64,000 bases of DNA from DATCJA01 sp963814955 (GTDB lineage Bacteria; Acidobacteriota; Vicinamibacteria; Vicinamibacterales; UBA2999): positions 124,001-188,000 of the forward strand of contig CAWFEX010000011.1 of the NCBI GenBank assembly GCA_963814955.1, in the 5' to 3' direction. A program made the position numbers and the translations under genes. The notes below the pieces were generated by a model. The model saw only the letters and a list, made by a program, of their open reading frames with translations, was not told the DNA's origin and did no database searches. Below, piece after piece: positions 16,344-25,770 of this stretch. Every line of letters starts with the position of its first letter. Position 1 is the stretch's first letter.

Positions 16344-18072
16344 ATGACGAATCGCGCGTATCCCGTCTTCGCGGCGCTGGCCTTCCTGACGGCGGCCGTC
16401 GTCACTGCACAGAGCGGACAGGTCAGGGAGCTCAAGCCGCGTCACCGACGAAACCCTTCGCAGCCCGAGTCCGGACGACTGGCTCCACTGGCGCCGCACC
16501 CTCGACGGGTGGGGTTACAGTCCGCTGAACCAGATCAACCGCCAGAACGTTCGCCAACTGCAGCTCGCGTGGTCGTGGGCCATGCACCCGGGGTCGAATC
16601 AGGCAACGCCGCTCGTTCATGACGGCGTCATGTACGTCCCAAATCCGAACAGCATCGTCCAGGCGCTCGATGCGGCCACCGGCGACTTGATCTGGGAGTA
16701 TCGCCGGGAGTTTCCGCAGGGTCAGGTTCCGGCCGGCGAGCCGCAGCGCAACATCGCAATCTGGGACGACAAGATCTTCCTCAACACCGCCGACGCCCAC
16801 ATCGTGGCATTGAACGCCCGCACCGGCGAAGTCGTGTGGGATGCAACAGTCGCCGATCACAGCAAAGGGTACGAGTACACGAGCGGCCCGATCATCGTGA
16901 GGGGCAAGGTCGTGGCAGGCATGACGGGGTGCACGCGCTACAAAGAGGATGTCTGCTTCATCACGGCGCACGACGCCCGAAGCGGGAAGGAAGTCTGGCG
17001 GACATCCACGGTGGCGCGGCCCGGCGAGCCGGGCGGTGATACGTGGGGCGATCTCCCGCTCATGTTCCGCGCGGGCAGCGACGCCTGGATTCCCGGCAGC
17101 TACGATCCGGGAACGAATCTGATCTACTGGGGCACCGCACAGGCAAAACCCTGGGCGCGCGTGGTGCGCGGCACCACCGGTGACGCGCTGTACACGAATT
17201 CGACCCTGGCGCTCGATCCGGACTCGGGAAAGATTGTCTGGTACTACCAGCACATTCCGGGCGAGACGCACGACATGGACGAAGTATTCGAAAACGTCCT
17301 CGTCGATGCCGGCGGCCGGCAGTCGCTTTTCAAGATGGGCAAGATCGGCGTGCTGTGGGAGCTCGACCGCCGAACGGGCAAGTTCCTGAACGCGTTCGAC
17401 CTGGGATACCAGACGCTGATGGCCATCGATCGGCAGACCGGGAAAGTGGCGTATGGTCCGGGGATGGTTCCCGAGATGGACGTCGAGGTCGAGTGGTGTC
17501 CCAGCACTGCCGGTTTCAAGAGCTGGCGTGCGATGGCGTATCACCCACAGACGCAGGCGTTCTACATCCCGCTGAGCCTGACGTGCGAAAAGGGGACGTT
17601 CCGCGAAGTGCGGCAAGTCGAGGGGGGAGGCGGCACCGGTTCCGTCACCCGCATCAATACTTTCCACCCGAAGTCACCGAACCAGCTCGGCGAGTTCGTG
17701 GCGATGTCGCGCGACGGCCGTGTCCTCTGGAAGCAGCGCACGCGCACGCCGTTCAACACCGCTGCGCTCACGACCGCCGGCGGCCTTGCGTTCGTCGGCG
17801 ACTGGGATCGTCACTTCTATGCGTACGACACTCAGACCGGTACGCTGCTGTGGCAGACGCGGACACCGACGTCGGCACAGGGCTTTCCAATCACGTACGC
17901 CGTTCGTGGACGTCAGTACGTTGCGGTTCCGTCTGGTTTCGGCGGGGGGAGCTGGACGTCGCTCGTTCCAATCGAGCTGACGCCCGAGATCAAGCGACCT
18001 GCGAGCGGAAACTCAATTCTTGTGTTCGCGCTCCCCGAAGCAGAGCGGCCGTCAACCGCGCGTCTGCAGTAG
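16344..18072 (+). CDS. PQQ-dependent dehydrogenase (8-bladed propeller), frameshifted near N-terminus
   Basis: ATG at 16344 with GGAGGG upstream opens a signal peptide (YPVFAALAFLTAAVVTAQ) and reads on to QVRELKP. One base later the next frame continues VTDETLRSPSPDDWLHWRRT and GWGYSPLNQINRQNVRQLQL, then the long PQQ propeller. Deleting one base in CCGCG near 16440 restores about 575 residues. W-motifs are frequent (TGDLIWEYR, TGEVVWDAT, SGKEVWRTS, SGKIVWYYQH). HDMDEVFENVLVD occupies the catalytic Asp region, and YDTQTGTLLWQTRTP lies near the end. No heme motif is present, so electrons probably pass to a separate cytochrome such as the neighbouring one. Alcohol or aldose oxidation is inferred. 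Confidence 0.85.
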
Positions 18073-18073
18073 A

Positions 18074-18093
18074 GCGCAGGCTTCAGCCTGCGC
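18074..18093. repeat. REP-like palindrome
   Basis: Arms GCGCAGGC and GCCTGCGC around TTCA, two bases after the PQQ dehydrogenase stop. The same palindrome occurs at 27315-27334. Confidence 0.85.
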
Positions 18094-18131
18094 GGTATAT
18101 CGACGGCCACAGAGAGGCGACCGGTTTCCGT

Positions 18132-19046
18132 CTAGGTGATCGGGATATTGAACCGCCGCACCAGCCCCTCGATCTCCGTGCGCAGCCATGCGAATGAAGG
18201 AATCACGAACAGGTGGTCCTGCATGCGCGACGGATCGTAGTCGGTTTCGATCACTTCTTCCGTCACGAACGGCCGGCGCCGCACGTCTTTCGAGAACAGG
18301 GAGAACGGGATCTCGCCCGTTGACGACAGGATCCCCGCGCCGAACACCTTGGTCTCGCCGGCTTCTTCAATCAGGCCGAACTCAATCGAGTACCAGCTGA
18401 AACGTTTCAGCGCCAGCACCTGCAGCGGATCCTGTGTGGTCATCGCCGCCCGCCCGACGAGCGTGAGGACCTCCGCGTAATCGTGGTTCATCAGCGCAGG
18501 GACATGACCAAGGCAGTCGTGAATCATGTCGGGTTCGGGAGTGAACTCAGGATGCGATCCATGCCGGATGAACTGCGTCACCGGAAAGCCACGCCGAGCG
18601 ATGTAGCTGTAGAAGGTGCGATAGGCCAGCGGTCCTTCGGCAGGTACGAGATGCATCCGCGTTTCACGCTCGAGGCGATCGCTCAAGTGGCGAAGCTGCG
18701 GGATTTCAGAGGTGCTGATGCCGAGCGCGGCCTTGGCGTCCAGGTACATCGAGCACGCGTGCTTGCGGTGCAACTCGTCCAACTTGGGCGCCACGTCGCG
18801 CCAGATGCGTGTTTCCTCAGGGGTGTAGGCGAGAAGAGGAGGACCCAGATCTTCCAGACGGTGACGCCGGCACAGCGCGAAGAGCTCGTTGCGGCGACGG
18901 ACGTAATCGGCGTCCGCGAGGCCAGGATGACCCGCCTCGAGTGCGAGCGTGTCCGGGTCGGGCGGCTCGATCATGACCTTCGGATCGATCCGCACGCCGT
19001 ATTCAACGATCGTCGCGGGGTCCTTCATCAGCGCGGTCTCCCACAA
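18132..19046 (-). CDS. phhA: Phenylalanine 4-monooxygenase (aromatic amino acid hydroxylase)
   Basis: 304 residues from the ATG at 19046, or 298 from the ATG at 19028; neither has a decisive ribosome site. The catalytic domain is clear: TPEPDMIHDCLGHVPALMN gives the two iron-ligand histidines (HDCLGH), and SWYSIEFGLIEE gives the Glu ligand. YTPEETRIWRDVAPKLDEL and FGAGILSSTGEI are also family-typical. It converts phenylalanine to tyrosine using tetrahydropterin, iron and oxygen. Bacterial enzymes lack the mammalian N-terminal regulatory domain, and this one does too. No carbinolamine dehydratase is adjacent. Confidence 0.9.
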   Translation of the reverse strand: MWETALMKDPATIVEYGVRIDPKVMIEPPDPDTLALEAGHPGLADADYVRRRNELFALCRRHRLEDLGPPLLAYTPEETRIWRDVAPKLDELHRKHACSMYLDAKAALGISTSEIPQLRHLSDRLERETRMHLVPAEGPLAYRTFYSYIARRGFPVTQFIRHGSHPEFTPEPDMIHDCLGHVPALMNHDYAEVLTLVGRAAMTTQDPLQVLALKRFSWYSIEFGLIEEAGETKVFGAGILSSTGEIPFSLFSKDVRRRPFVTEEVIETDYDPSRMQDHLFVIPSFAWLRTEIEGLVRRFNIPIT

Positions 19047-19251
19047 CGCACACTCTTAGAGCTCATTGTCGCTCCAACGACCTGGGCTGCAAAGGGTATT
19101 CCATTTTGAAGAGCGGCGAATCCATGGCAGACTCCTGCTCAACCGCTGTGGTGGTCCGCCGCAGCACGGCTATTGGTCGTTGCAGGAGACTGCGACGCCT
19201 GGGCGGCGCGATCAGCGTCCCAGAAACTCGACCGGTTCGGAAGGAGGCGTG

Positions 19252-20875
19252 GTGCGAAGGCTCTCGGTATTTGTCGCAATCCTTGGATTGTCCATCGGCA
19301 CGGCCGCTGCGCAGGAAGTCAACGCACGTGCGGTCCTGCAGGCGTCGCTCAAAGCCATGGGCGGCGAGAACCTGAAAACCATCCAGTATTCGGGAGCGGG
19401 CTGGTCTTCGCTGATCGGACAGACCTACGGTCTCGACGAGGATTGGCCCCACTTCGAGGTGAGCGCGTACACGCGTGCGATCGATTACGAGGCGAAATGG
19501 TCGCGCGAGGATTACACGCGACGGCAGGGCAACTATCCGACGCTCGGCAGAGTGCCGATGGCGGAACAGCGCACCACTGCCATTCTGAGCGGTACGTACG
19601 CCTGGGACATGCGCGACAACATGGCGGTGGCGCTCACGCGCCCGTACCTTGACGGCGTGCCTTTCAGCGATCTGCGGCAGCTCGAGCTTGCGCTCACGCC
19701 GCACGGCGCGCTCAAGGCCGGCCTCGCCGCGAAGGACGCGACCGCGATTTCGCTCCCTATCGTTGGAGCATCCGACTTCGGCCTGTCCCAGTTCGGCAGA
19801 AAAGTCACGATCGTCTCGTTCAGTCTGTTCGGAAAGTACACGATGAACGTCACGATCAATGACCAGAACCTCGTCGAGCTGGTCGATACGTGGTTCCCGA
19901 ACCCGGTGTACGGCGATATGGACTACGAGATGCGGTACACGCAGTACAAGGATTTCGGCGGTGTGAAGTTTCCCACGCTGTTCCATGTCCATCAAGGCGA
20001 CCCGCGCCTGAATCCTGCCCACAACTACTACGAATACAGAATCACGAGCGTCACCCCGAACGCCCCGGTGGCGACGATGCCGGTTCCCGAGACGGTGCGG
20101 ACGGCGACGGCCCCGCCGGTCAGAGTGGAAAGCCAGAAGCTGGCCGAGGGCGTCTGGGTGCTTGGCGGAGGAACCCACAACAGCCTGCTCGTCGAGTTCA
20201 AGGACTACGTCGCGGTGGTCGAGGCGCCGAACAACGAGGAACGATCCCTCGCGGTTATCGCGGAGGCGGCGAGGCTCGCACCGAACAAGCAGATTCGATA
20301 CCTCGTCAACACGCATCACCACTTCGATCATGCGGGAGGGCTTCGCACGTTTCTCTCGCAGGGCACGACAATCGTGACCCATGAGTCCAACAAGCAGGTA
20401 CTACCTCGACATCATGTTCTATCCGGCTCCACGGACGCTGCAGCCGGATCGGATGGCGAAGTTCAACCCGATGTACATGATCAGCAGACGGCCGGCACCA
20501 ATTGAGACGGTCGCCGGCGAGGCGCGCGGCACGGGTAAGTACGTCGTGACCGACGGTGAGCGCATTCTCGAAATCCTTCACGTGCAGGACATGGCGTACG
20601 AATTGGGAGATACGTCGTACAGACAGGGAAACCACAGCCTCGACATGTTGATCGCGTACTTGCCGAAGGAGAAGATCCTGCTGAACGCCGATCTCTATTC
20701 ACCACCGGCACAGGGCGCACAGCCGCCGGCGGCGCCGACCCCGGGCCAGAAGACGCTGTATCAGAACATGCTCAAGCTGAAGCTCGATGTTGCCCAGCAC
20801 GTACCCGTTCACGGACGCGTCGGCACCAACGAGGAGTTCGTGAGGCTGTTCACAAATACCGCACGAACCAATTAG
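19252..20875 (+). CDS. Secreted MBL-fold hydrolase with long N-terminal domain, frameshifted
   Basis: I start at the GTG at 19252 (GGAAGGAGG just upstream; signal peptide RRLSVFVAILGLSIGTAAAQ). Residues about 25-290 form an N-terminal domain (ASLKAMGGENLKTIQYSGAG, YGDMDYEMRYTQYKDFGGVK), a lipoprotein-like beta domain often fused to such hydrolases. The MBL domain follows with a canonical VNTHHHFDHAGGLR metal motif. At 20393-20398 the frame changes after VTHESNKQ; the next frame gives YYLDIMFYPAPRTLQPDRM through VAQHVPVHGRV. Deleting one G from CAGGTAC restores one protein of about 540 residues. Metal-dependent hydrolase of unknown substrate. Confidence 0.8.
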
Positions 20876-20888
20876 GGGTCCGGAGTCG

Positions 20889-21485
20889 ATGATGATGAAC
20901 CAGGGCGCCTACTCAATTTGTCTCGTCCTGGCCTCTGTCGCGACGGTCGGCGCCCAGGGCGCCGCTCAGCAGGGGCCGGTGGCGATGACGCAGTACCTCC
21001 AGAATGCCTACGGGAACATCAAGAGGAACCTGACGGAAGCCGCTGCGAAACTCACCGACGCCGACTACGGGTTCAAGCCGACCTCGATGGCCGAGGTGCG
21101 GACGTTCGGACAGCTGTTCGGCCACGTTGCCAACGCGCAGTTCGGCCAATGCGCGGCGGCCAAGGGCGTCCCGAATCCGAACATGGGGACGAACAACGAG
21201 CAGAAGACGAGCAAAGCGGAAATTGTCAAGGCGCTGGCCGACTCATTCGCCTTCTGCGACGACGCCTTTTCGTCGCTGAGCGAACAGAACCGCGGCCAAA
21301 TCATGGCGCGCGGGCGCGGACAGATGGCGCGGGAGGCGATCCTCGCGGACCTGATCGTCCACTCGAACGAAATGTACGGCTACGCCGCCGTCTACCTGCG
21401 CGCGAAAAACGTGGTTCCGCCATCCACCGACGAGCAGCCGCAGCGCGGCCGGGGTGCGGGTCCAGCGGGGCGCGGCGGCCAATAA
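20889..21485 (+). CDS. Secreted DinB-family protein
   Basis: About 198 residues; three ATG codons (20889, 20892, 20895) precede the signal peptide GAYSICLVLASVATVGAQ. The four-helix DinB pattern is visible: LQNAYGNIKRNLTEAAAKL, RTFGQLFGHVANAQFGQCAA with a metal-type His in helix 2, and EAILADLIVHSNEMYGYAAV with the second His near the end. The C-terminal tail is Gly/Arg/Pro-rich. DinB folds bind a metal and often act as thiol-dependent transferases, but exported versions have no assigned role. It follows the MBL gene by 13 bases, probably in one transcript. Confidence 0.8.
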   Translation: MMMNQGAYSICLVLASVATVGAQGAAQQGPVAMTQYLQNAYGNIKRNLTEAAAKLTDADYGFKPTSMAEVRTFGQLFGHVANAQFGQCAAAKGVPNPNMGTNNEQKTSKAEIVKALADSFAFCDDAFSSLSEQNRGQIMARGRGQMAREAILADLIVHSNEMYGYAAVYLRAKNVVPPSTDEQPQRGRGAGPAGRGGQ

Positions 21486-21498
21486 ACAGGGAGGCGAT

Positions 21499-22728
21499 GT
21501 GCGCAAGCCGCGAAGTTCGCATGCCGCGGCGCGCGGCGGGGGTGTCACGCGCCGGACGCTTCTCACGAACACTCTCGGCGCCGCCGCCGTCACCCTGACC
21601 GCAGGCAGCGCGGCGGCCCAGAGCCGCCCCGACAGCGCGGCCGGCTTCGGACGTCTTCCGAATGAGGTCGGGGGCCGTTCGCCCGCCGAGCTCCCGAAAC
21701 GGATGCCGAGCGCGATCAGCTCGAGAAGTCCGCTGCAGGATCTCCACGGCACGATCACGCCCGCCGACCTTCATTTCGAACGTCATCATGCAGGCGTCCC
21801 GGTGATCGAGCCGGGCACGTATCAGCTCCTTGTCCACGGCATGGTCGATCGGCCGGCGACGTTTTCGCTGGACGATCTCAAGCGATTCCCCTCGACGACC
21901 CGCACGTGCTTTCTGGAGTGCTCCGGCAACTTCGGACGGCAGAGCGGCGAGCGGACCACCGCTCAGGAGCTTTGCGGGCTGACAAGCCAGAGCGAGTGGA
22001 CGGGGATCCGGCTGTCGACGCTCTTCAAGGAAGTTGGCGCACGGCCGCAGGCCACGTGGTTCCTCGCCGAGGGGCAGGATGCCGCGCTGATGACGCGCAG
22101 CATACCGATCAAGGAAGTCCTCGACGACGCCTTGATTGCGTACGCGCAGAACGGCGAGGCACTGCGTCCCGAGCAAGGCTATCCGGCGCGGCTGCTGCTG
22201 CCCGGCATTGAAGGGAACGCCAGCGTGAAGTGGCTCCACAGACTGGAGCTGGCCGATCAGCCGTTCATGACCCGCGAGGAGACATCGAAGTACACGGATC
22301 CGCTGGCCGACGGCACCAGCCGCCAGTTCAGCTTCACGATCGATGCGCGGTCGGTAATTACCTCACCGTCTTACCCGCACATCGTCCAGCGTGGCTGGAT
22401 GGAGATCAGGGGAATCGCATGGAGCGGACGCGGCCGCGTACGACGCGTGGACGTCAGCACTGACGCGGGCCGGACCTGGACGGCCGCCGAACTGCAGGCG
22501 CCGGTGCTGCCGAAAGCCCACACGCGGTTCCGGCTGTTGTGGCGCTGGGACGGGACGCCGACCGAGATCGTGAGTCGTGCGATCGACGAAACCGGTTACG
22601 TTCAGCCGGAGTGGACGACGCTGCAGACAGTCCGCGGTCGCCGGACTCGATACCATCTGAACCCGGTCACCGGCTGGAAGATCGGGGCGGATGGACGGGT
22701 GCTCTTTGCCATCGAGCGGGTTGCGTGA
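21499..22728 (+). CDS. Molybdopterin sulfite dehydrogenase catalytic subunit, SoxC-like (Tat-exported)
   Basis: 409 residues from a GTG at 21499, with GGGAGG upstream. The leader has a twin-arginine motif, TRRTLLTNTLGAAAVTL. The core is the oxidoreductase molybdopterin domain: ITPADLHFERHHAGVPVI, TRTCFLECSGNFGRQ with the Cys that ligates molybdenum, and GYPARLLLPGIEGNASVKWL. A C-terminal Mo-co dimerisation domain follows (GIAWSGRGRVRRVDVSTDAG). Best matched to SoxC and sulfite dehydrogenases. Its stop overlaps the start of a monoheme cytochrome gene, the expected SoxD-like electron acceptor. No other sox gene is nearby. Confidence 0.88.
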   Translation: MRKPRSSHAAARGGGVTRRTLLTNTLGAAAVTLTAGSAAAQSRPDSAAGFGRLPNEVGGRSPAELPKRMPSAISSRSPLQDLHGTITPADLHFERHHAGVPVIEPGTYQLLVHGMVDRPATFSLDDLKRFPSTTRTCFLECSGNFGRQSGERTTAQELCGLTSQSEWTGIRLSTLFKEVGARPQATWFLAEGQDAALMTRSIPIKEVLDDALIAYAQNGEALRPEQGYPARLLLPGIEGNASVKWLHRLELADQPFMTREETSKYTDPLADGTSRQFSFTIDARSVITSPSYPHIVQRGWMEIRGIAWSGRGRVRRVDVSTDAGRTWTAAELQAPVLPKAHTRFRLLWRWDGTPTEIVSRAIDETGYVQPEWTTLQTVRGRRTRYHLNPVTGWKIGADGRVLFAIERVA

Positions 22729-23318
22729 TGAGGAAGGGAATCGCGATTCCCGCCGTTGCCTTCATCGCGATCAGCACGGTCGCCGCGCAAACGCAGACTC
22801 CACCGGAGCGACTGGGGTTGGGAAAGCCGGCGCCGCGAGAGTTGATCGCACAACTCGACAGTGATGTCCGGCCGGATGGAAGCGGGTTGCCACAGGGCAG
22901 CGGTACGGCGGCGCAGGGCGCTGAAATCTACAGCCGGAGATGTGCGGCGTGCCATGGTGCGAAAGGGGAGGGCGGACAAGCGGAAGCACTCGTCGGATTC
23001 GAACCGCCAGGAATGGCGCCGTTCGGACCGGAGTACGAGCAGTGGCGTGCCGGACGCCCCGACGTGCCTTTCACGGTGGGCAACTACTGGCCGTACGCGA
23101 CGACGCTGTTCGACTACGTGCGCCGCGCGATGCCTCCAACAGCACCCGGCACGCTTTCATCGGATGAGGTGTACAGCCTGGTTGCCTGGGTGCTGGCGCA
23201 AAACCGAATCATTCCGGAGTCGGCCGTGATGACGGCCGAGAGCCTGCCGAAAGTCGTGATGCCGGCGCACAACAGGTTCGTGCCCGACAACCGGCGGGGA
23301 AGATCCGAGGTGAGATAG
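22728..23318 (+). CDS. SoxD-like monoheme cytochrome c
   Basis: 196 residues from the ATG at 22728, which overlaps the stop of the molybdenum enzyme gene. Signal peptide KGIAIPAVAFIAISTVAA. One heme site, RRCAACHGAKGEGG, near residue 72. VPFTVGNYWPYATTLFDYVR and RAMPPTAPGTLSSDEVYSLV follow, with a Met in AMPP as the likely sixth ligand. This arrangement is typical of SoxD and of the cytochrome partners of sulfite dehydrogenase. Periplasmic electron acceptor for the preceding enzyme. Confidence 0.88.
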   Translation: MRKGIAIPAVAFIAISTVAAQTQTPPERLGLGKPAPRELIAQLDSDVRPDGSGLPQGSGTAAQGAEIYSRRCAACHGAKGEGGQAEALVGFEPPGMAPFGPEYEQWRAGRPDVPFTVGNYWPYATTLFDYVRRAMPPTAPGTLSSDEVYSLVAWVLAQNRIIPESAVMTAESLPKVVMPAHNRFVPDNRRGRSEVR

Positions 23319-23326
23319 TACTGAAC

Positions 23327-23390
23327 AGTACGTAGTGTCCGCCTTTAGGCGGACCTTCGACGGTCCGGCTCAAGCCGGACACTACGTACT
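23327..23390. repeat. Composite inverted repeat, about 28-bp arms
   Basis: The outer arms AGTACGTAGTGTCCG and CGGACACTACGTACT are perfect complements. Each arm also carries its own small palindrome (CCGCCTTTAGGCGG on the left, CCGGCTCAAGCCGG on the right). It sits between convergent genes, so it could terminate both transcripts or be a mobile REP-type element. Confidence 0.85.
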
Positions 23391-23396
23391 GGTCCC

Positions 23397-24443
23397 TTAC
23401 CGCGCGGCGCTGGTGGTAGTTGGTCTCGAAGCTGCGGGCGGCTGTATCGACGCCGCGTACGCCGCAACCGCCATCAGGTCCTGCACCGACAGGTTCGCCA
23501 CGACCGGCTTCATGAGCTCACCCCAGGGTCCGTGACGCGCGCCCGTCTTGAAGTCGAAGAGCTGCCGCATGGTGTAGCTCGGCGAACGCCCAGCCAGCGG
23601 CGGTACCGGGCCAATCCCTTCGAGGTTCGCTCCGTGGCAGGTTGCGCACTGAGCCTTGGCAGCGATCTGCTTGCCTCTGTTCAGTGTGCCCGGCGGGACG
23701 TACGCGGTCCACGGCATGCGCGTGTCACGCGCTTCGGCGCGCAGGTTATCGTCCGGCACTTCTACGATCTCGTCCGCGGCGAGCGGTTCCATGCCGCCGC
23801 CCTCGCCAGCCGGGATCGCCATGTGCATGCCGCCCTGCATCCGCACTTTTGGCGCCGTCTTCGATTCGACGACTTTCATGCGACGCGGATACGGCTGCTG
23901 CGCGAAATACTGCGCTGCGGCCAGGTCCTCCTCACGGGTCATGGCTTTGGTGAAGCCGATCATCGTGTTGGTGTTCGCCTTGCGCGGATCGGCGCTTTTT
24001 CGCAGCCCGTCCCTGAAGTCCTGCATCTGCTGCATGAAGTAGGCGGGGTGGTACCCGCTGATTGGAGCATTCTCGGGTCGCCCTGCACCGTCCGGGAGGT
24101 GACAGAGGGTGCACTGGCGCACGCCCTGTTTCCCGACTCGAGCGATCTCGGGGAGGGTCCCGTGACGATCCTCGGGATACCAGTCCATGGTTTCTTTCGC
24201 CGCACGAAGCTCGCCGCGCGTAAACGTCTTGGCGGTCCCTGGAATCTTCACGACCGCACTGTCATCGGTTGGCAAAGCCGACGGCGGGGGCGGCGCGCCC
24301 GGCACCGGCGGCGTGTACGCCCATTCCGGAAGACCCGCGGGAACGGGACCCGTAGGGGCAGGAGCAGCCTGTTGCTGCGCTATGAGCGACGCCCCGAAGA
24401 TCACCAGTGCGACTGCGAATAGAGCCCCCACCGTCTTGCGCAT
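23397..24443 (-). CDS. Secreted diheme cytochrome c
   Basis: 348 residues; AAGGAGAG lies five bases before the ATG. Signal peptide KTVGALFAVALVIFGASLIA, then a Pro/Ala-rich linker. Two heme sites: RQCTLCHLPDGAGRPE (about residue 110) and AQCATCHGANLEGIGPVPPL (about residue 265). Each belongs to a class I cytochrome domain, with candidate axial Met residues in FTKAMTR and GELMKPV. Periplasmic electron transfer; partner unknown, but it converges with the sulfite dehydrogenase pair. The gap between this gene and the upstream MBL gene is only 34 bases, so both may be co-transcribed. Confidence 0.88.
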   Translation of the reverse strand: MRKTVGALFAVALVIFGASLIAQQQAAPAPTGPVPAGLPEWAYTPPVPGAPPPPSALPTDDSAVVKIPGTAKTFTRGELRAAKETMDWYPEDRHGTLPEIARVGKQGVRQCTLCHLPDGAGRPENAPISGYHPAYFMQQMQDFRDGLRKSADPRKANTNTMIGFTKAMTREEDLAAAQYFAQQPYPRRMKVVESKTAPKVRMQGGMHMAIPAGEGGGMEPLAADEIVEVPDDNLRAEARDTRMPWTAYVPPGTLNRGKQIAAKAQCATCHGANLEGIGPVPPLAGRSPSYTMRQLFDFKTGARHGPWGELMKPVVANLSVQDLMAVAAYAASIQPPAASRPTTTSAAR

Positions 24444-24477
24444 GTTGCTCTCCTTGATTGGTGGTTGACCGAAACTG

Positions 24478-25600
24478 TCAGTTCGTGGCTACCACGCCGG
24501 ATCGATACGTCTTCGTAAAGTTGTTCCGTTGATTGGTGACGGTGAACGTGCCGTCCTGCTGCGCGCTCACTTTGAACCAGTACGCCTTGCCGTTGTGCAC
24601 AGGCGCGGGCGGCGCCTGCTGGCCCTGCGGCGGCGGCGTCCAGGCGCCGACAGGCATCGCCTCGGGCTGTTCGTCGTACAGGTTGCCGATGAACATGCCG
24701 GGCACCGTGTACTCCTGGCCGCTCAGCAGCGAGAAATGCGATTGCCACACGTCTTCGAGGCCCGGCGAGTTCAGAAGAATCCGCATGGCATCAGGCTGAC
24801 CACCCTTGCGCGTGCCGTTGTTGATGATGGAGACGCGCGGGCGGAGCGCATGGACGAGGACCTCAGAGTTCGAGATCGCCTGTCCGTGATGGCCGACGAT
24901 GAGGAGATCGGCCGTGCCAAGGCGGTTGTTCGGGCACATCAGTTCCGCTTCCTTGTTCCACGTCAGATCGCCGGGATGCACAACGCGGAACTTCCCGAAC
25001 GAGATGTGGCTGCCGACCGACTGCGCGTTCTCGGTGGGATCCGGCTCCTGGGCCTTGAAGCTCGCGCAATAGGTGTTCCGCTGGCCTGCACCAGGCAATG
25101 CACTCTGAATTGGCTGACCGGCGGACGTAATGAACCGCCACTCGAGCCCCTTGAGCGTGATGCGGTCTCCCGGTTTGACGATCACCCGCTTGGCCTGGGC
25201 GGTGAGTGTCGGATAGATCTTTTCAAGGAACTCCGTCGACGCGGGCTGCGGCTGCACGGTTGGTCCGTGATCGTAGTAAACCCTGATCGGCACCATCTTG
25301 GCGAGATCGGCGAGACCCCCGAAGTGGTCGCCGTGCCAGTGCGTCGTGATGTAGTGATCGACCTGCGTGAGGCCTGCGTCCTTGACGGCTTCCATGATCC
25401 GTCCCGCATCGCGTGCCGCCGCGGCGCCCCCGTTTCCAGCGTCGATGAGCACCGATTCACCGGCGGGCGTCACGAACAGCGTCGCGTTTCCACCCTCGAC
25501 GTCTACGACATAGATGTCGAGCGTCCGGCGCGCCTGCGCCGAGAGCAAGAGCGGTACCAACCACGAGACCGAGGATAGTGACGACAAGTCTTGCGCGCAT
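24478..25600 (-). CDS. Secreted ComEC/Rec2-like MBL-fold hydrolase, frameshifted in signal peptide
   Basis: The ATG at 25600 has AAGGAGA seven bases upstream and opens a signal peptide (RARLVVTILGLVVGTALAL). The frame then must shift by one base near 25536-25544 (extra base in GGCGCAGG) to continue QARRTLDIYVVDVEGGNATL. The body is a stand-alone MBL domain of the type found in ComEC: VDHYITTHWHGDHFGGLAD with the full HxHxDH motif, RVVHPGDLTWNKE, and LLIVGHHGQAISNSEVL. Length after repair is about 373 residues. Probably an extracytoplasmic metal-dependent phosphodiesterase or nuclease-like enzyme; no membrane channel is present, so it is not itself ComEC. Confidence 0.82.
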
Positions 25601-25732
25601 GCGATGTCTCCTTACTGAGTTCGTAAGCCTGCTGCCCGGAATCCAGTGGACCGTCGCAACCACCAGGCTCCTGCCCGCGAAAGCCTACCACCGCGCCTGT
25701 CCGCGGACAAGCAAACCGAGGCACGAAAACAA

Positions 25733-25757
25733 AGGGCGGACCGTACGGGTCCGCCCT
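25733..25757 (-). terminator. Intrinsic terminator of the downstream-reading gene
   Basis: On the reverse strand, arms AGGGCGGACC and GGTCCGCCCT form a 10-bp stem followed by TTTGTTTT, 14 bases after the stop of the gene at 25771-26457. This is the best-formed intrinsic terminator in the window. Confidence 0.8.
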
Positions 25758-25770
25758 GCAGCTCTGCCGA

